From Adineta vaga (taxonomy: Eukaryota > Rotifera): a DNA stretch of 64,000 nucleotides. The notes beneath the pieces are model-generated. The model did no database searches and was not told the DNA's origin. It saw only the letters and a program-made list of their open reading frames with translations. Numbering within the stretch: position 1 is the stretch's first letter; each line of letters starts with the position of its first letter. The stretch is taken from positions 11,904,001 to 11,968,000 of the forward strand of contig CP075494.1 in NCBI GenBank assembly GCA_021613535.1, read 5' to 3'. This document shows positions 36,419 through 48,875 of the stretch, in pieces. Position numbers and translations under genes: made by a program.

Positions 36419-36425
<7 letters not shown>
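35405..36425 (+). CDS. NMRAL1: NmrA-like family protein (NMRAL1/HSCARG-like)
   Basis: Atypical short-chain dehydrogenase that in known members senses NADPH/NADP rather than catalysing. Exons 35405-35533, 35591-35844 and 35900-36425 total 909 nt, 302 residues (human 299). The Rossmann loop GATGKQGG at residues 9-16, VRGLSRN after strand 2, YGVFAMTNFWE and QHFIWSSLPD all match the family; a PHYM/MKARIESYIRS segment replaces the YxxxK-like stretch. Its coding end overlaps the ZNF330 coding end by seven bases on the other strand. It shares a ~160 bp divergent region with VAMP. Confidence 0.92.
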
Positions 36426-37843
<1,418 letters not shown>

Positions 37844-38894
37844 TATATTAGAATTTGAACTTTATCAAAATACTAGACTGGACTAGACTAGACAAAATTT
37901 TTAAAGTACATCACAACATGAAATCTAGACCTAAACTATTGGATAAATAGCTGAATCAATGATGTTACACTTCTTTTCGTGCGTGTCGACACCAAGCGTT
38001 TATTCAGATGACGCTACCAGTCGTAAATTTTCACCAAAAGATTCTAGTGAATATTTAACTTGGAGATTTTCAGTAGTGATTACCTATGTGCTAGAATCTG
38101 GTACGAAAACATTCGGTTCCATGGTATCTTTGTCATGTACAACGCATTTCTGTCAGAAAGAATGGTTTCTCAGAGATTGAGTTATTAGTTCGATAGTCAT
38201 GCATTAAATATATGGAATTTAGGAATAACATGGTGCATTCAAAAGGAAAATTTCATTCTCAATCAAGAAAGTTTTCATAAAAGAAATATATCTTCAAACC
38301 AATGATTTTCAATTTCGACTGGAACAATGATAAGTATGATTTAACTTCAATTATTTTTGAATGCTAAGTAGATCTATATTTCTTTTCTGTATTGTACATT
38401 TTCTTGATCTCCGATGTTTATCGAAAAAAGCTTTTCCGACCTTTTCGTTTGATTATTACCAAAGAAATCTGATCATTTTCAACAGAAATAAAAGTCATCA
38501 TCCATTATTATCATTTGTCATTCTTCGTATTTCTTCTCAATGCAGTCTTCCTATACTTAAAAGTTGTATCTATCACTTGTATGTAACCGAAGAGATCGAT
38601 TCCACATTAAACTGTCGTCAAAGAAATTCACACCTATATTGTTTTGTATTATCCTTAGTAGACCAACTAGCTGTTAATAATTCCTAAGAAAAGATCATTG
38701 GCGTTCCATACCATTCTTTTCATTTCTTTTAAAAATCAAAATGAGAATAATGGTAAACTGATTTGATACTTTTTGCTTAAGTTTTAATTCAAAAAGAACA
38801 CAACGGTACAAGGAACGAATGCAACAATGAACGTAGTTAATCACAGTTTATCAAATCATTCTTGGTTTCTAGGATAAAATCAGATGGAGATTGA
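37844..38894. other. Intergenic region, ZNF330 / NUDC
   Basis: About 1.05 kb. Two plus-strand open stretches here (37959-38180 and 38361-38687) have no family resemblance and no splice support, so I do not call a gene. A small CTAGACTAGACTAGA direct repeat lies near 37874-37891, in the ZNF330 promoter. Confidence 0.45.
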
Positions 38895-40505
38895 TCAATT
38901 GAATCTAATTAGAAAATAAACCAACAAATTAAATTCCATCAAATACATAAATAGACAAATAAACTTACTTGCATTTACTAAAATCCATTTCTGGATGAGC
39001 GCCCATAAATCTAATTCAATTATAATAGTAATAGTGTTATGTATGAAATTAAAACAATTAGTTACTTTTGAAGCATATCTTGTTTCTTTTGTTCATCAGA
39101 AGTAGGTAAGCCAGCTTCACGTCGATGTTGATCATACATCATTTTTTCTACCATACCTCGTGTTTCACCATCCAAATCAGATAACTAAATTAGATGATTA
39201 CTAATGAAGAAATATATGTTTTTGAAAGATTTACTTTTGAATTTTCTGGTTGAACTTTGCGTGTATTGATTTCCGGATCGGATTTAACAATGCGACTCCA
39301 CCATTCCATTTTATTAACCTATATATATATATATATATATATTCATGAAAGCACAACTAAATCATTATGTCAAAGGACAATACTTTTTCGATGACAATAT
39401 GAAGAAGTTTTCCATCATCTAATGTCCAAACAGAGTCTTCTTTTTTTAATTCTCCAAATGTTTCACCATCAATAATTGGTGGATGACCGCGAAGACCAAC
39501 ACATAAATGCTGTATAGACGAAAGATTTTTATTTTATTTACTACTAACAAAAAAGACTCAGTTACTTTGCGATCAAATTTGACAATAACATCTTTAGATT
39601 TTATACGAACATTAAGATTGATTGGAACACGTAACTAATTTGAAGAGAGTCATATATATATAACAATAATAATAGAAGAAACAAAAATGACTTACATCAA
39701 TTTCTTCGAGTGTTTGTGTCCAAGAATAGTTTGGTCCTGTCCAGCCATTACCTGCATTTGGTTTTTCTTTACCTTTATCATCTTCATTTTCATCCTCATC
39801 TTCTTTCTAATTGTTAAAATTTTATCGGATAAAATTTCACAACAATAAATAAATCTAATCATTTCTACCTTTTCTTCTTTATTTTCTTCATTATTATTTG
39901 AAGATTTTGTCTCAGCAACTGTATGTTTCTTTTCAACTACAGCTGGTTCATTTGAACTCATTTTTTGTGCCTACAGTACACAAGATTATTTCGTCCACTT
40001 TAACTGTTTAAAATTTACCTTTGCTTGAGCATTTTCTTGGGTAATTTTCTCTGCTTCTTCATCAGTAACTTCTACAATTCGTGATGATGGATCATTCTTT
40101 ACATTTTCTTCTTCTTCACGCTTACGACGTAATTTTTCACGTCGAATACGATCAGCCTATTGAAAAACAAACAACAGATGAATAATATCGTACAGTTGAA
40201 ACTACAAAGACTGCTCTACTTACTTCCTCTCGTTCGGCTTTATCTTTTTTATGTTTGTCTAAAGCAACTTTTTCCCATTTATGAAACGATTGTAAAATTA
40301 ATGCTTCTGGCTTTTGATCAACATTTGGACTTGTGTATAAATCAGTTTTACGTGCAAAAAATCCAAATAATGTATCGAGTAACTACAAACAAGATAAATA
40401 AACAATTATATTCTCTTTAATTCAATAAAATACTTCATGAATGCCGCCTGTATGTTGGGAAGCAATGTTCATTAAAAGTGCATCATATTTTTCTTCGTCG
40501 GACAT
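38895..40505 (-). CDS. NUDC: NUDC, nuclear distribution protein C
   Basis: Dynein-associated HSP90 cochaperone of about 343 residues. N-terminus [37 protein letters not shown] matches the NudC dimerisation region. A charged helical linker with Glu/Lys runs follows. The CS (p23-like) domain contains [37 protein letters not shown] and [19 protein letters not shown], then [18 protein letters not shown]. The last coding exon is tiny: a GTAAGT donor after FSKC-AA joins to 38904, giving ...MDFSKCKFN, the exact type of ending seen in animal NudC. Without this splice the frame stops after ...CK. Confidence 0.96.
39321..39342. repeat. AT microsatellite in NUDC intron
   Basis: About eleven AT units inside a short intron of NUDC, so it makes up a large share of that intron. 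Confidence 0.85.
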
Positions 40506-41041
40506 GATTGAAACAGAATCTAAAATAGAAATGGTTCGACAACTATAGTGATGTTCTGTTGCTAAGAGCTTTCATGAACGAAACGAAGGAGAAGACATAA
40601 TTGATGTGAAAAGAATGCAAAAATGAATAATCTAACGGTTTATTGTTAAGAAGTATGAGAACTCGAAGAACTCAATGCTGATAATGAGAATGAGAAATAA
40701 TCAGTCAGATAAATCTTTAATGATTTTCGTGTCAAATAAAATCCATAGAATACAATACAGAATTGAGAATCAATTGGATTGGTCCGATGAATTTTTACTT
40801 AATTAGGAATCTTTTTAAGAAAAAAAAAGTTTCGAATATTGTGAAAAGTGATTTCAGAAGTCTTTCTTGACTTTTAAAAAAAACACTGGAGGCCAAAATA
40901 CAATTTGTTCAAGATGGCGATACTTAGAATCAGTTTTTGCTTGTTCTTTTTTCGATACCATACCATTCTCTTTTTATGTTTTTAAATGATAATTCATTTG
41001 ATAGATTGATTATCTTTTAGATTACATTCAATCTTACCATC
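40506..41041. other. Divergent promoter region, NUDC / RPS28
   Basis: About 535 bases between divergent housekeeping genes. Pyrimidine-rich stretches at 40940-40980 could hold the RPS28 transcription start (TOP-like), but no start site can be fixed by eye. Confidence 0.45.
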
Positions 41042-41310
41042 ATGGAAAAAAATACAACTGGAGGTGTTATGGCACGTGTTGTTAAGATTCTTGGTCGTAC
41101 TGGCAGTCAGGGCCAATGTACACAAGTACGTGTTGAAATTATCGATACATCATCATCCAAACGATCGATTATTCGAAACGTCAAGGGTCCAGTGTATGTG
41201 TTATCTTTATATAGTGATGATTTCATTTCTATTTCTATTTTCGTTTTAGACGTGTTGACGATGTTCTAGTTCTTCTTGAATCTGAACGTGAAGCACGTCG
41301 TCTCCGATAA
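41042..41310 (+). CDS. RPS28: Ribosomal protein eS28
   Basis: Small-subunit ribosomal protein of 70 residues from exons 41042-41193 and 41250-41310 (213 nt). The core [18 protein letters not shown], then [16 protein letters not shown] and [12 protein letters not shown] are nearly invariant across eukaryotes. The intron splits the Val codon in GPV. The N-terminus [13 protein letters not shown] is slightly diverged from the usual form. Confidence 0.98.
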
Positions 41311-41416
41311 TCGTCGATTATTGTTCATGTTAACATCCATTGAACAACAATTACGACGATTTTGTTTTTGTTTTCTATGTGATACTCTTTTTAAAACGAG
41401 GAGTTGTTAGAAAATC

Positions 41417-41422
41417 AATAAA
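41417..41422 (+). terminator. Poly(A) signal of RPS28
   Basis: AATAAA about 107 bases after the stop codon. Confidence 0.5.
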
Positions 41423-41591
41423 CAAAAATGATAAAATAAGATTTAAACAAAAATAAAATGAAATATTTTATAGACTTTCATTATAATTTTATTTAAAATC
41501 ACATCTATAAAAATCTGATTTTCTTTCGAAGATACTTCGCAAAAGAAAACTATTCGATGTTTATTTCGATTCTAAAAGATTTACAATTAGT

Positions 41592-43371
41592 TTAAAAACG
41601 ATATTGATGAGTGTGTCCATTCGGTGGCATTAGTGGTTTTATTTTTCTTGGTATAGCAGCTGGTGTAATTCGTCTTCTTTGTTTCGGTAATTGTTGTCGT
41701 GTTTGTAAATGTGAATTGAAATTAGCAAATGTTTCGACAATAATTGGCATTGGTAAATCAATAATCAATACACCAACTACAGTAGTAATTGCACCGAAAA
41801 TCATGCCAATAAATGATTTTGGTACGATATCACCTGCGCCAAGTGTACTGATGGTACTTATTGCTAATGATATACCTTCAACGATAGATATTAATTGATT
41901 ATCAGTTGTATTACTTAAACGTTCGATGTAATATAATGATACACCAGCAATCATAACGGCAAGAAAGAAGAAAAAGATCAGTAAACTTAGGACACTGGAT
42001 GAGTATGACATCGATGTTATAATCACTTTTAAACGTGGATGAAGATTACATAATTTGAACATACGTGCAACACGAATCGTTGAGACAAGATCTAAGGCTG
42101 CGTTATAGCCATTAAATTGAAATGCTTCATAAAGAATATAAGTAAAACAAAACCAAAATGTACCAAGAAAATCTAAATTATAGAGTATAATCTTTTAGTT
42201 CTTTTTCTTCGCAATCTCTTATCTTACCGATCCAATTCAAGATCGACGAACAAAAACTTCTTTTCGATGGTGTTACTAAAAATCTTAGTATAATTTCAAA
42301 TATAAACCAAGAATTACCTAATCAAAGTAAAAGAAAGAACAATCATGATACCAAAGCTTACAATATTAATAATTTTTTTCTTACAAATCCATTCGATAGT
42401 ATCAAAAGCACTAATAATATCACGTTGTTGTGTATTACGTATAATTGTTTGTTCAGTTCTATTCTGTTCAGTCGAAACATTCATTAATGTAAAAGTAGCA
42501 ATTTCGAACATAGGTAATGTTCGAAGAACGAATGAAGTAATGGAGAGTAGAATAAAAAACATTGATGTAACAGCAATGATCTACGAATTATAAAAGAAAT
42601 CTGAAGAGAATATTTTTGCACTCTTGGAACAGAAATATTTCTTTCACTTTTAATATTCTATATTTTTATTCATTAAGTTTTTAAGTGACAGTTATTTCCT
42701 TTTATTACTGAATGTAATGTATGTTTCAATTGAAGAGTTTTATTTACTTTAGATATCAATGATGATCTTGGTTCTTCAAATAATTGCCAGATAATACTTT
42801 TGAGACGTTTTCGTCTGGATAAATGACCACTAGTAATCAAATCAAAATCATCTTCCCATCCAAATTTTTTCACTATATCATCGGTAGTTGATCGAACTGT
42901 ATCTAATTCTAATGAATCTAAAACTTGTAATGTTTCTTGTGTTGATCGATATTTCGTATAAGTCATCCTAACAAAATCACACAGTTTAAACATTTTTCTA
43001 ATTGTTTTCTTTTTAATGAATCATATTTACCAACAGCATGGTTCAACTTCTTCTCTTTGAATTCCCCAATAAGAAAGTTCATCTTCGAACAAAGGTCCAC
43101 AAACATTCGTTGGATAGTGTAATCGTCCTGTTCGATAATAATTTAGTATTTGAGAGAATACTCCTGGATGGCGATCAAAAAAATATTCATTTAAAACTGG
43201 ATCATAATATGATAATTGTGGTGTTAATTTAGATAATCGTGTGGCTGGTAATTTTTTTAATGTTGCACGTTGAGTTTCAAATCGTGTTCCACCAACATTG
43301 AGAATAATACGTGAATCATTCATATTACTTGGTAATGATTCCGTAAATTTAACAACTTTTGTTGTCGACAT
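41592..43371 (-). CDS. Kv3/Shaw-like channel subunit with altered pore
   Basis: Voltage-gated potassium channel family subunit. Exons 43371-43031, 42967-42748, 42580-42385, 42317-42228 and 42172-41592 sum to 1428 nt, 475 residues. The T1 domain is classical: [30 protein letters not shown] and the zinc signature HX5CX20CC ending EPCCW. The membrane part is recognisably Kv3 (S1 [12 protein letters not shown]3 start ILNWIDFLG, S6 [14 protein letters not shown], tail [13 protein letters not shown]). Yet the filter reads TLGAGD, where all conducting Kv channels have T(V/L)GYGD. The pore-helix Trp pair is missing ([10 protein letters not shown]) and S4 ([19 protein letters not shown]) has lost its outer arginines. 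It may be silent, modulatory or differently selective; this is inference. Confidence 0.92.
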
Positions 43372-44971
43372 TTTTTCTTTGTCAGAAATAATATATTACG
43401 GAAAGAGAGAAAGAAAGCTACTTTTCTTCGTCTTTTTTCTCGCTACGATACTATTTATCGTGATATTTCACGTTGTTATCGTCAACATATAAACATTAAC
43501 TACTTACCTACTAATATTTTCTTCCTATATATATATATATATATATGATCATTAAATATCCGCGCCTCTCCTGCTCGTCATTCTCAATGGCATATCAATA
43601 TTTTACAGTTTAACAATACAGAAAATCACAACTGCTTCTTTTTTTCCCTTAATACATCTCGCTAACTAATAGCAAAGTTAAATGAACGTCATTCTTGGGA
43701 AAAAAAACACGATAGTACTGAAGTATTCTGTTGTATTAACACATACTCTTATTTCAAATTATCTATTTAGAAATACATACACGCATGTATTATGAGTAAT
43801 ACTAATCTCAACGAACAAACAAAATTGCAAAATGAGACACATAAGATTCCTATTACTGAAAGTATACTTAATACTCTTAAGAAACAATTCAACTATTTAA
43901 TTACGGATGAAAGAGGAAATATTTGTAATGAATATTCGAAAAATTCTTATCTACGATATATCTTTTCACTTGAATCGTTATTTTAGTAGTGATGTAAAGA
44001 TTTTCTTGAAGAATTATTTTCATGTTCTGTTTGAATATTTGATTTTGAGCATAAATCAAGTTTATCTTCTCAAAGTTTTATTAAATTACTGCCTACATAT
44101 CATTGAATCTATTTGCTTTGTTTAGTCGATACTTATTACAATCAGTTTATCTAAACGAATGATGCCCGAAAATGTCAAGAGGTAATTTGATCTTTTCGCA
44201 TATATATATATACACAGAATATCTTCACTTCTATTCTATAAACACTTAGTTTTGTTCAATAATAAGTCTTCAACTTGTCTTGATCATTTTCAAAACGAAA
44301 AGCTGTTAGTCTTCTTTTACATCAAATAATGTCTACCGACTATTGAATAGAACAGCAATATAGCTATATACCATTAACGAGTGATGACACATGACATATT
44401 CATACATATTGTTTTTAAATAAAGAAAGACAAAGAAGTACGTTTTAATGCTTTAAATGCATTAGCATTCGCTCCATTGATTCGAGATTATAAACAATGAC
44501 CATTCCATTTCATTTGTCTTCTATCAATGAGAATGTTCTTATTTGTGATCATTATATTCTACTAGTTGAACATCAGACATATGTCGTATATTAAATTAAT
44601 GTACAATATTCTATTTGATGAATAGTCAATCAGATATGAACATTGGAAACAGATGGTTCGATAAATATCAGGTGTCGAGCCGTGACATGTCTCCAAACAG
44701 GTCAAAATGTTTAATGAACAATGATGTAACCATAAAAAAAGAAAGAGACAACTCACATCCTACTGCGATTGTCAAGGCTATCTTTTCTTTTCTTTTTTTC
44801 CCTTCTACTACATCTTTTAGAATTCAAGGTATACATATGACTGAGTTGTTCTTTATTCTTCTCTTCTCTTCTCATTCTCTTTCTCTTCAGTCGTTCATCA
44901 CCACTTTTTTTCTCATTATATTCTAACATTGACCAACGTTGAACATACATATACAAAAAGAAAAGTCTAGG
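43372..44971. other. 1.6 kb intergenic region
   Basis: Longest gene-free stretch in the window. It has a TA microsatellite at 43526-43546 and the Kv3-like promoter at its left end. An open stretch at 43792-43986 (64 codons with ATG) has no family match or splice context. No transposon ends or RNA gene recognised. Confidence 0.45.
43526..43546. repeat. TA microsatellite
   Basis: About ten TA units, 155 bases upstream of the Kv3-like start codon. Confidence 0.85.
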
Positions 44972-45860
44972 ATGCAACAACATCCGCCATATATGGATAA
45001 ACGACGAGCACGACTTATCAATATTACGAATAAAAACAAATGTAATGATTTCTATATAAAATTAGAACGTATTCGTTTATCAGCAGCCGCTTCTTCAAGT
45101 AAGTCTTGAATGAAAATTTATGATTAGATCGTTTGTATTTACATGATGAAAAATGTTAATGCCTTACATATCTTTATCCACTGTACAAACGGTCTTACTT
45201 AAAGTTATCATCCCTTATTCGATCGATTGTTACTAAAGACATATATGCAAAAGAAATCGGATTAGTCGATTTGACACTTAAAGATGATGTAATAGAATAC
45301 CTGTGAATTGTCAGTTTTTCTAATTGATTTTGTCATTGAAAAAAGTTCAAACTGGGAACAAATTCATGATAATTTTTCTTTCAATTTTAGAACAGTATCC
45401 ACGACGAACAGCCAGAGAATTATTAGATGAATCAAAACAATTTTTTGTCAAAAGTCAACAGGTTTTACATGGTCGACAAACTTTATCAAATAGTCAACGA
45501 ATAACATCAACATGTCGAATATTGTAAGTTTTATTTTCTTAAACAGAGGTGATTTCTTTTTTTCTTAGACAACCACGTCGATCTCCCTATCAACAATATG
45601 CATACGATCAAGATAAATTTCGATTAGAATATCAAATCGAATCAATTTCGAAACCCAATGTAGATCATGTATTCGACAGCGTTAGTATTCTATCTCTATC
45701 GGATCAAACAACATCAGATAGTACGAACTGTCCAACACAATTCATCAAAGCATCGATTCCAGCAACAGTCACTGTCATTGAACGAAATGCTAGAATAATA
45801 AAATGGCTTTTTCAATTACAAAAAACTAATGATTTATCGTCTTTTCAGCGTAATTTGTAA
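44972..45860 (+). CDS. Unknown three-exon protein
   Basis: Exons 44972-45098, 45391-45523 and 45569-45860 total 552 nt, 183 residues, with clean GT-AG junctions in phase. The protein is basic at the N-terminus (YMDKRRARLINITNKNK), then has YPRRTARELLDESKQFFVKS, an Arg/Tyr/Gln stretch, an Asp/Ser-rich middle and a C-terminal helix-like NARIIKWLFQLQKTNDL. No signal peptide, membrane helix or known domain. The phase-consistent splicing is the only support; I do not recognise it. Intron 1 (292 nt) is long for this genome. Confidence 0.55.
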
Positions 45861-46377
45861 ATCTTTCCCATCAAATAAAAAGAACACATTATCCGTTCAT
45901 CTGTTCTTATACATACTACTAATGAATGATCTTTACAGAAACAGTAGGATCAATACGAACTGTTGGTGATGAGCACGTATAATGTTCTAAGACGTAAATT
46001 TTTTTCCATCAGACGAATTATAGAAAACTTTCCATTGCGTAGGATACCAAATATGGCATAGACGCAATGTTTCGCCATCAATTTATCGGTTCTGTAGAAC
46101 GAAAATTATTGGAAATAGATGATAAAGAAAAATTCTTTTTTAAGTTTAATAAAATAACCTAATTTATTTGTTTTGTATACTATAGACATTCATCATACCT
46201 ATAAGCCTTACAGTTATTCTTAGGTTAAGAACTACCGACATCTGTCCGATTTATCTGAGCTATTGGTTGTTCATTAACAAATTTTCCATAATGGCACATA
46301 CATATATATATGAATGACGATACAAAAATAACAACCTTCGAACTATCTAGAAAAACATTCGAGAGCGAGTAATCAAT
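45861..46377. other. Intergenic region
   Basis: About 515 bases between two plus-strand genes. No gene or repeat of note. Confidence 0.5.
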
Positions 46378-47641
46378 ATGATTATACGTTTTTCAATTGT
46401 ATTTTATACTCTTCTACTTATTCTTATTAATAATGATTTTAACAATGCCAAAAGTAAGATTTTGAAGAATTTCATTTTTTAATGCTATTCATTTTTTTAT
46501 TGTATTAGCCATTAATATTGTTGAACATAAGTCAAATGATATTGTTACAAATCAATCTTGGCAAACAACAACAGAGCAAACATTAATTCGGTATGAAGAA
46601 AATATTCTAGAGAAAATAGAATTTATCTTAGGAATTTCGTATAGAATTACTCGGCTGAATCCTTCCTTCGAAGAAACAGAACAGAAAATTCGTGTTCGTC
46701 GTGGGAATTATGAGTAAATTAAATGATCTGTTTCTTTTTATCGTTTATTTGATTATATTTTGTTTGATTTATTTTAGTTCCGATGATATTTTGGGAATGG
46801 CTAAAACGGTAAATGATTTTTATTAACTGTTCTAATATCATAGATTAGTGATCGAATTCTAAATAGATTTCTGTCCAAGATTAAATTCAACAGAAAGTTA
46901 TCTTCTAAAGCATTATATTTATTCATAGATGAATTTTCGATCGAGTTATTAGCATTTATTCGTAAATGTCATTTTACCAATTATTCGCATGAAATAACTC
47001 CTATCTTCCAATTCTTTATAAACTCTTTTGAATCCTCTAGAATCAATACTAAAACGTACGAGCTTCGTGAGATTATTCCTTTACATAAAACATTCAATGT
47101 TATGGTAATATCTCGGGAAATCATCACTAAAAAATGATTGATTTTTTGTTACGTTGTTCTTATCATTCCTCGATATGAAAGATCATCTTGAATAATCTTC
47201 ACTTCTTATATATATATATATATATACATGTATTTTAGGTTGCTATATCTGTATTTGTTCTTATCTCACTATGTATTGTCTGCTGTATTGTTACAACTAT
47301 TTATATATGTTTTAAATGTTGTTGTGGCGGTGATAATGGTCGAAAGAGAAATCAAGGTAAATCTCTATGGAAAACACTTGCATTCGAATCTTTTTTCATA
47401 TCTATTTTTAGGTTTTCAAACTGTAGCTCAACCCATAATTATTCAAACAAGTCCTGGACATTATCAGCCACAAGTCTATCAACATCAAGCTCCATCTCCT
47501 CAACCGCCATTTCCTGCTCAACAAACATGGGCTTTAGAAAATCATCCTATGTTACCTCAACCAAGTGCTCCACCACAACCAATAGATGATTTTCATATGG
47601 AACGTCCACCACCCTATGAGAAGATATGTGGAAATACTTAA
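46378..47641 (+). CDS. Shisa-like type I membrane protein with PPPY tail
   Basis: Exons 46378-46453, 46509-46713, 46778-46808, 47239-47356 and 47412-47641 sum to 660 nt, 219 residues. A signal peptide (about 1-24) precedes a ~95-residue luminal/extracellular part with N-glycosylation sites (NQS). One membrane helix, VAISVFVLISLCIVCCIVT, runs into the Cys cluster YICFKCCCGG. The cytosolic tail is Pro/Gln-rich and ends RPPPYEKICGNT with a WW-binding PPxY. Helix, Cys cluster and PPxY tail resemble Shisa/WBP1-type adaptors. The extracellular part has few cysteines, so full Shisa identity is uncertain. Intron 3 (430 nt) is unusually long. Confidence 0.7.
47207..47226. repeat. TA microsatellite just before a splice acceptor
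   Basis: About ten TA units ending 12 bases before the acceptor AG at 47237-47238 of the Shisa-like gene, where a pyrimidine tract is normally found. Confidence 0.8.
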
Positions 47642-48875
47642 GACAACTATCTTTCGATTAAAAAAAATGTTTTTGTCAGATTGTATCTTGAGTCATAATC
47701 TTCTTTTGTCTATTATTGTAATTATCATCTCAACAAAAATTCAATCATATTCATTCAAAAATAGCAGATGTTTGTCTGTGAAAACAAAGATCATTTAATA
47801 TATGCTTTTTATCTTGAAAAGAATAATAAATTTGTGTAACAGATGATTTATTCTTATGATTTAATTACGAAAGAAGAGGAAGTTGAAAGCAAGTCTATCT
47901 TTGATACAAAAATAGGATCAGTTTTCTGTAAATGAAAAGAAGAAAAACTAAGATAAGAGGGTGATAAATAATTCAATTTTTGTTTGCCTTTTTACACATG
48001 ATATTTTGTTCAAAATAACTGTCAATGTTATTAATCTTTCTGCTTGCATAGGAAATATCTAATTTGATATCTCAAAAATCCATCATTGTCGATAAGAATT
48101 TCCTATTTTCTCTCTCTCTCTCTTTCTCTTCCATTCATTCCGTTGCTGTCTTATTTTTCTTACTAGTATGATGTCTCTCTCTTCTTTTCCACTCTTGCCA
48201 ATCAGTAATATTATTATTACTTTTTTTGCTTTGATAGACAGGTCAAAAGTACATACACGACCATCGTTCTAATAGCATTCCAAATATCTTGCTTAGCAAT
48301 CCAATCAGATTGAAGAGAATATATTAATCATGGCTTCTCTTTTACTTCTCGAGACAAAGTTATAAATTATCAATAGAAAAGTAACGATATAATAAACATG
48401 TCAACAATAATCGTTAATACAAGCGAACAATAGAATGTAAGTTTAATCAAAACATTATGATCAAACAAGAAGAAGAAGAAGAAGTTCTATTAAATTAATG
48501 GAGAGATGGAACTTTATTTGAAGTATGTTTATATTAAGATGTAAACATGCATATTTAGATGGGAGATTACAAGAGAAAGAAGAATCAAGTAGATTTGTCG
48601 ATTTTTTTCTTCGAACGTGAGGTTGATCGAGCATTGTTTTTCATTTGAGACGGATTTGAGGGGAGGACAATCTTTCCGTCTTATTTCTATTTTTAATCAT
48701 GATACATTAATCTTTTTTTCTCGAATCTATTTCAAAAGATAAATTTCTTCCCTAGTTGCTCATTTCGATGAATTAAAAACAATATTTTATGACTATCATT
48801 ACGATTCTTTGTTCATCTCGATTGTAGATTATTTGTTTTCTGTTTGCTATAAGATAAAACTTGATCCTATTTCAG
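47642..48875. other. 1.2 kb intergenic region
   Basis: No gene supported. It contains a TCTC-rich run at about 48111-48130 and a GAA run near 48468-48483. The last bases (CTATTTCAG directly before the ATG at 48876) look like a splice acceptor, so a 5' UTR exon of the next gene, or trans-splicing, is likely. Confidence 0.45.

Noticed and set aside
37959-38687. Two open frames in the ZNF330-NUDC spacer
   Set aside because: No splice-phase relation between them, no recognisable motif, codon use typical of random AT-rich sequence.
43792-43986. 64-codon ATG frame in the 1.6 kb gap
   Set aside because: Composition is plausible for a protein but there is no adjacent in-phase exon, homology or promoter evidence; could be a relic.
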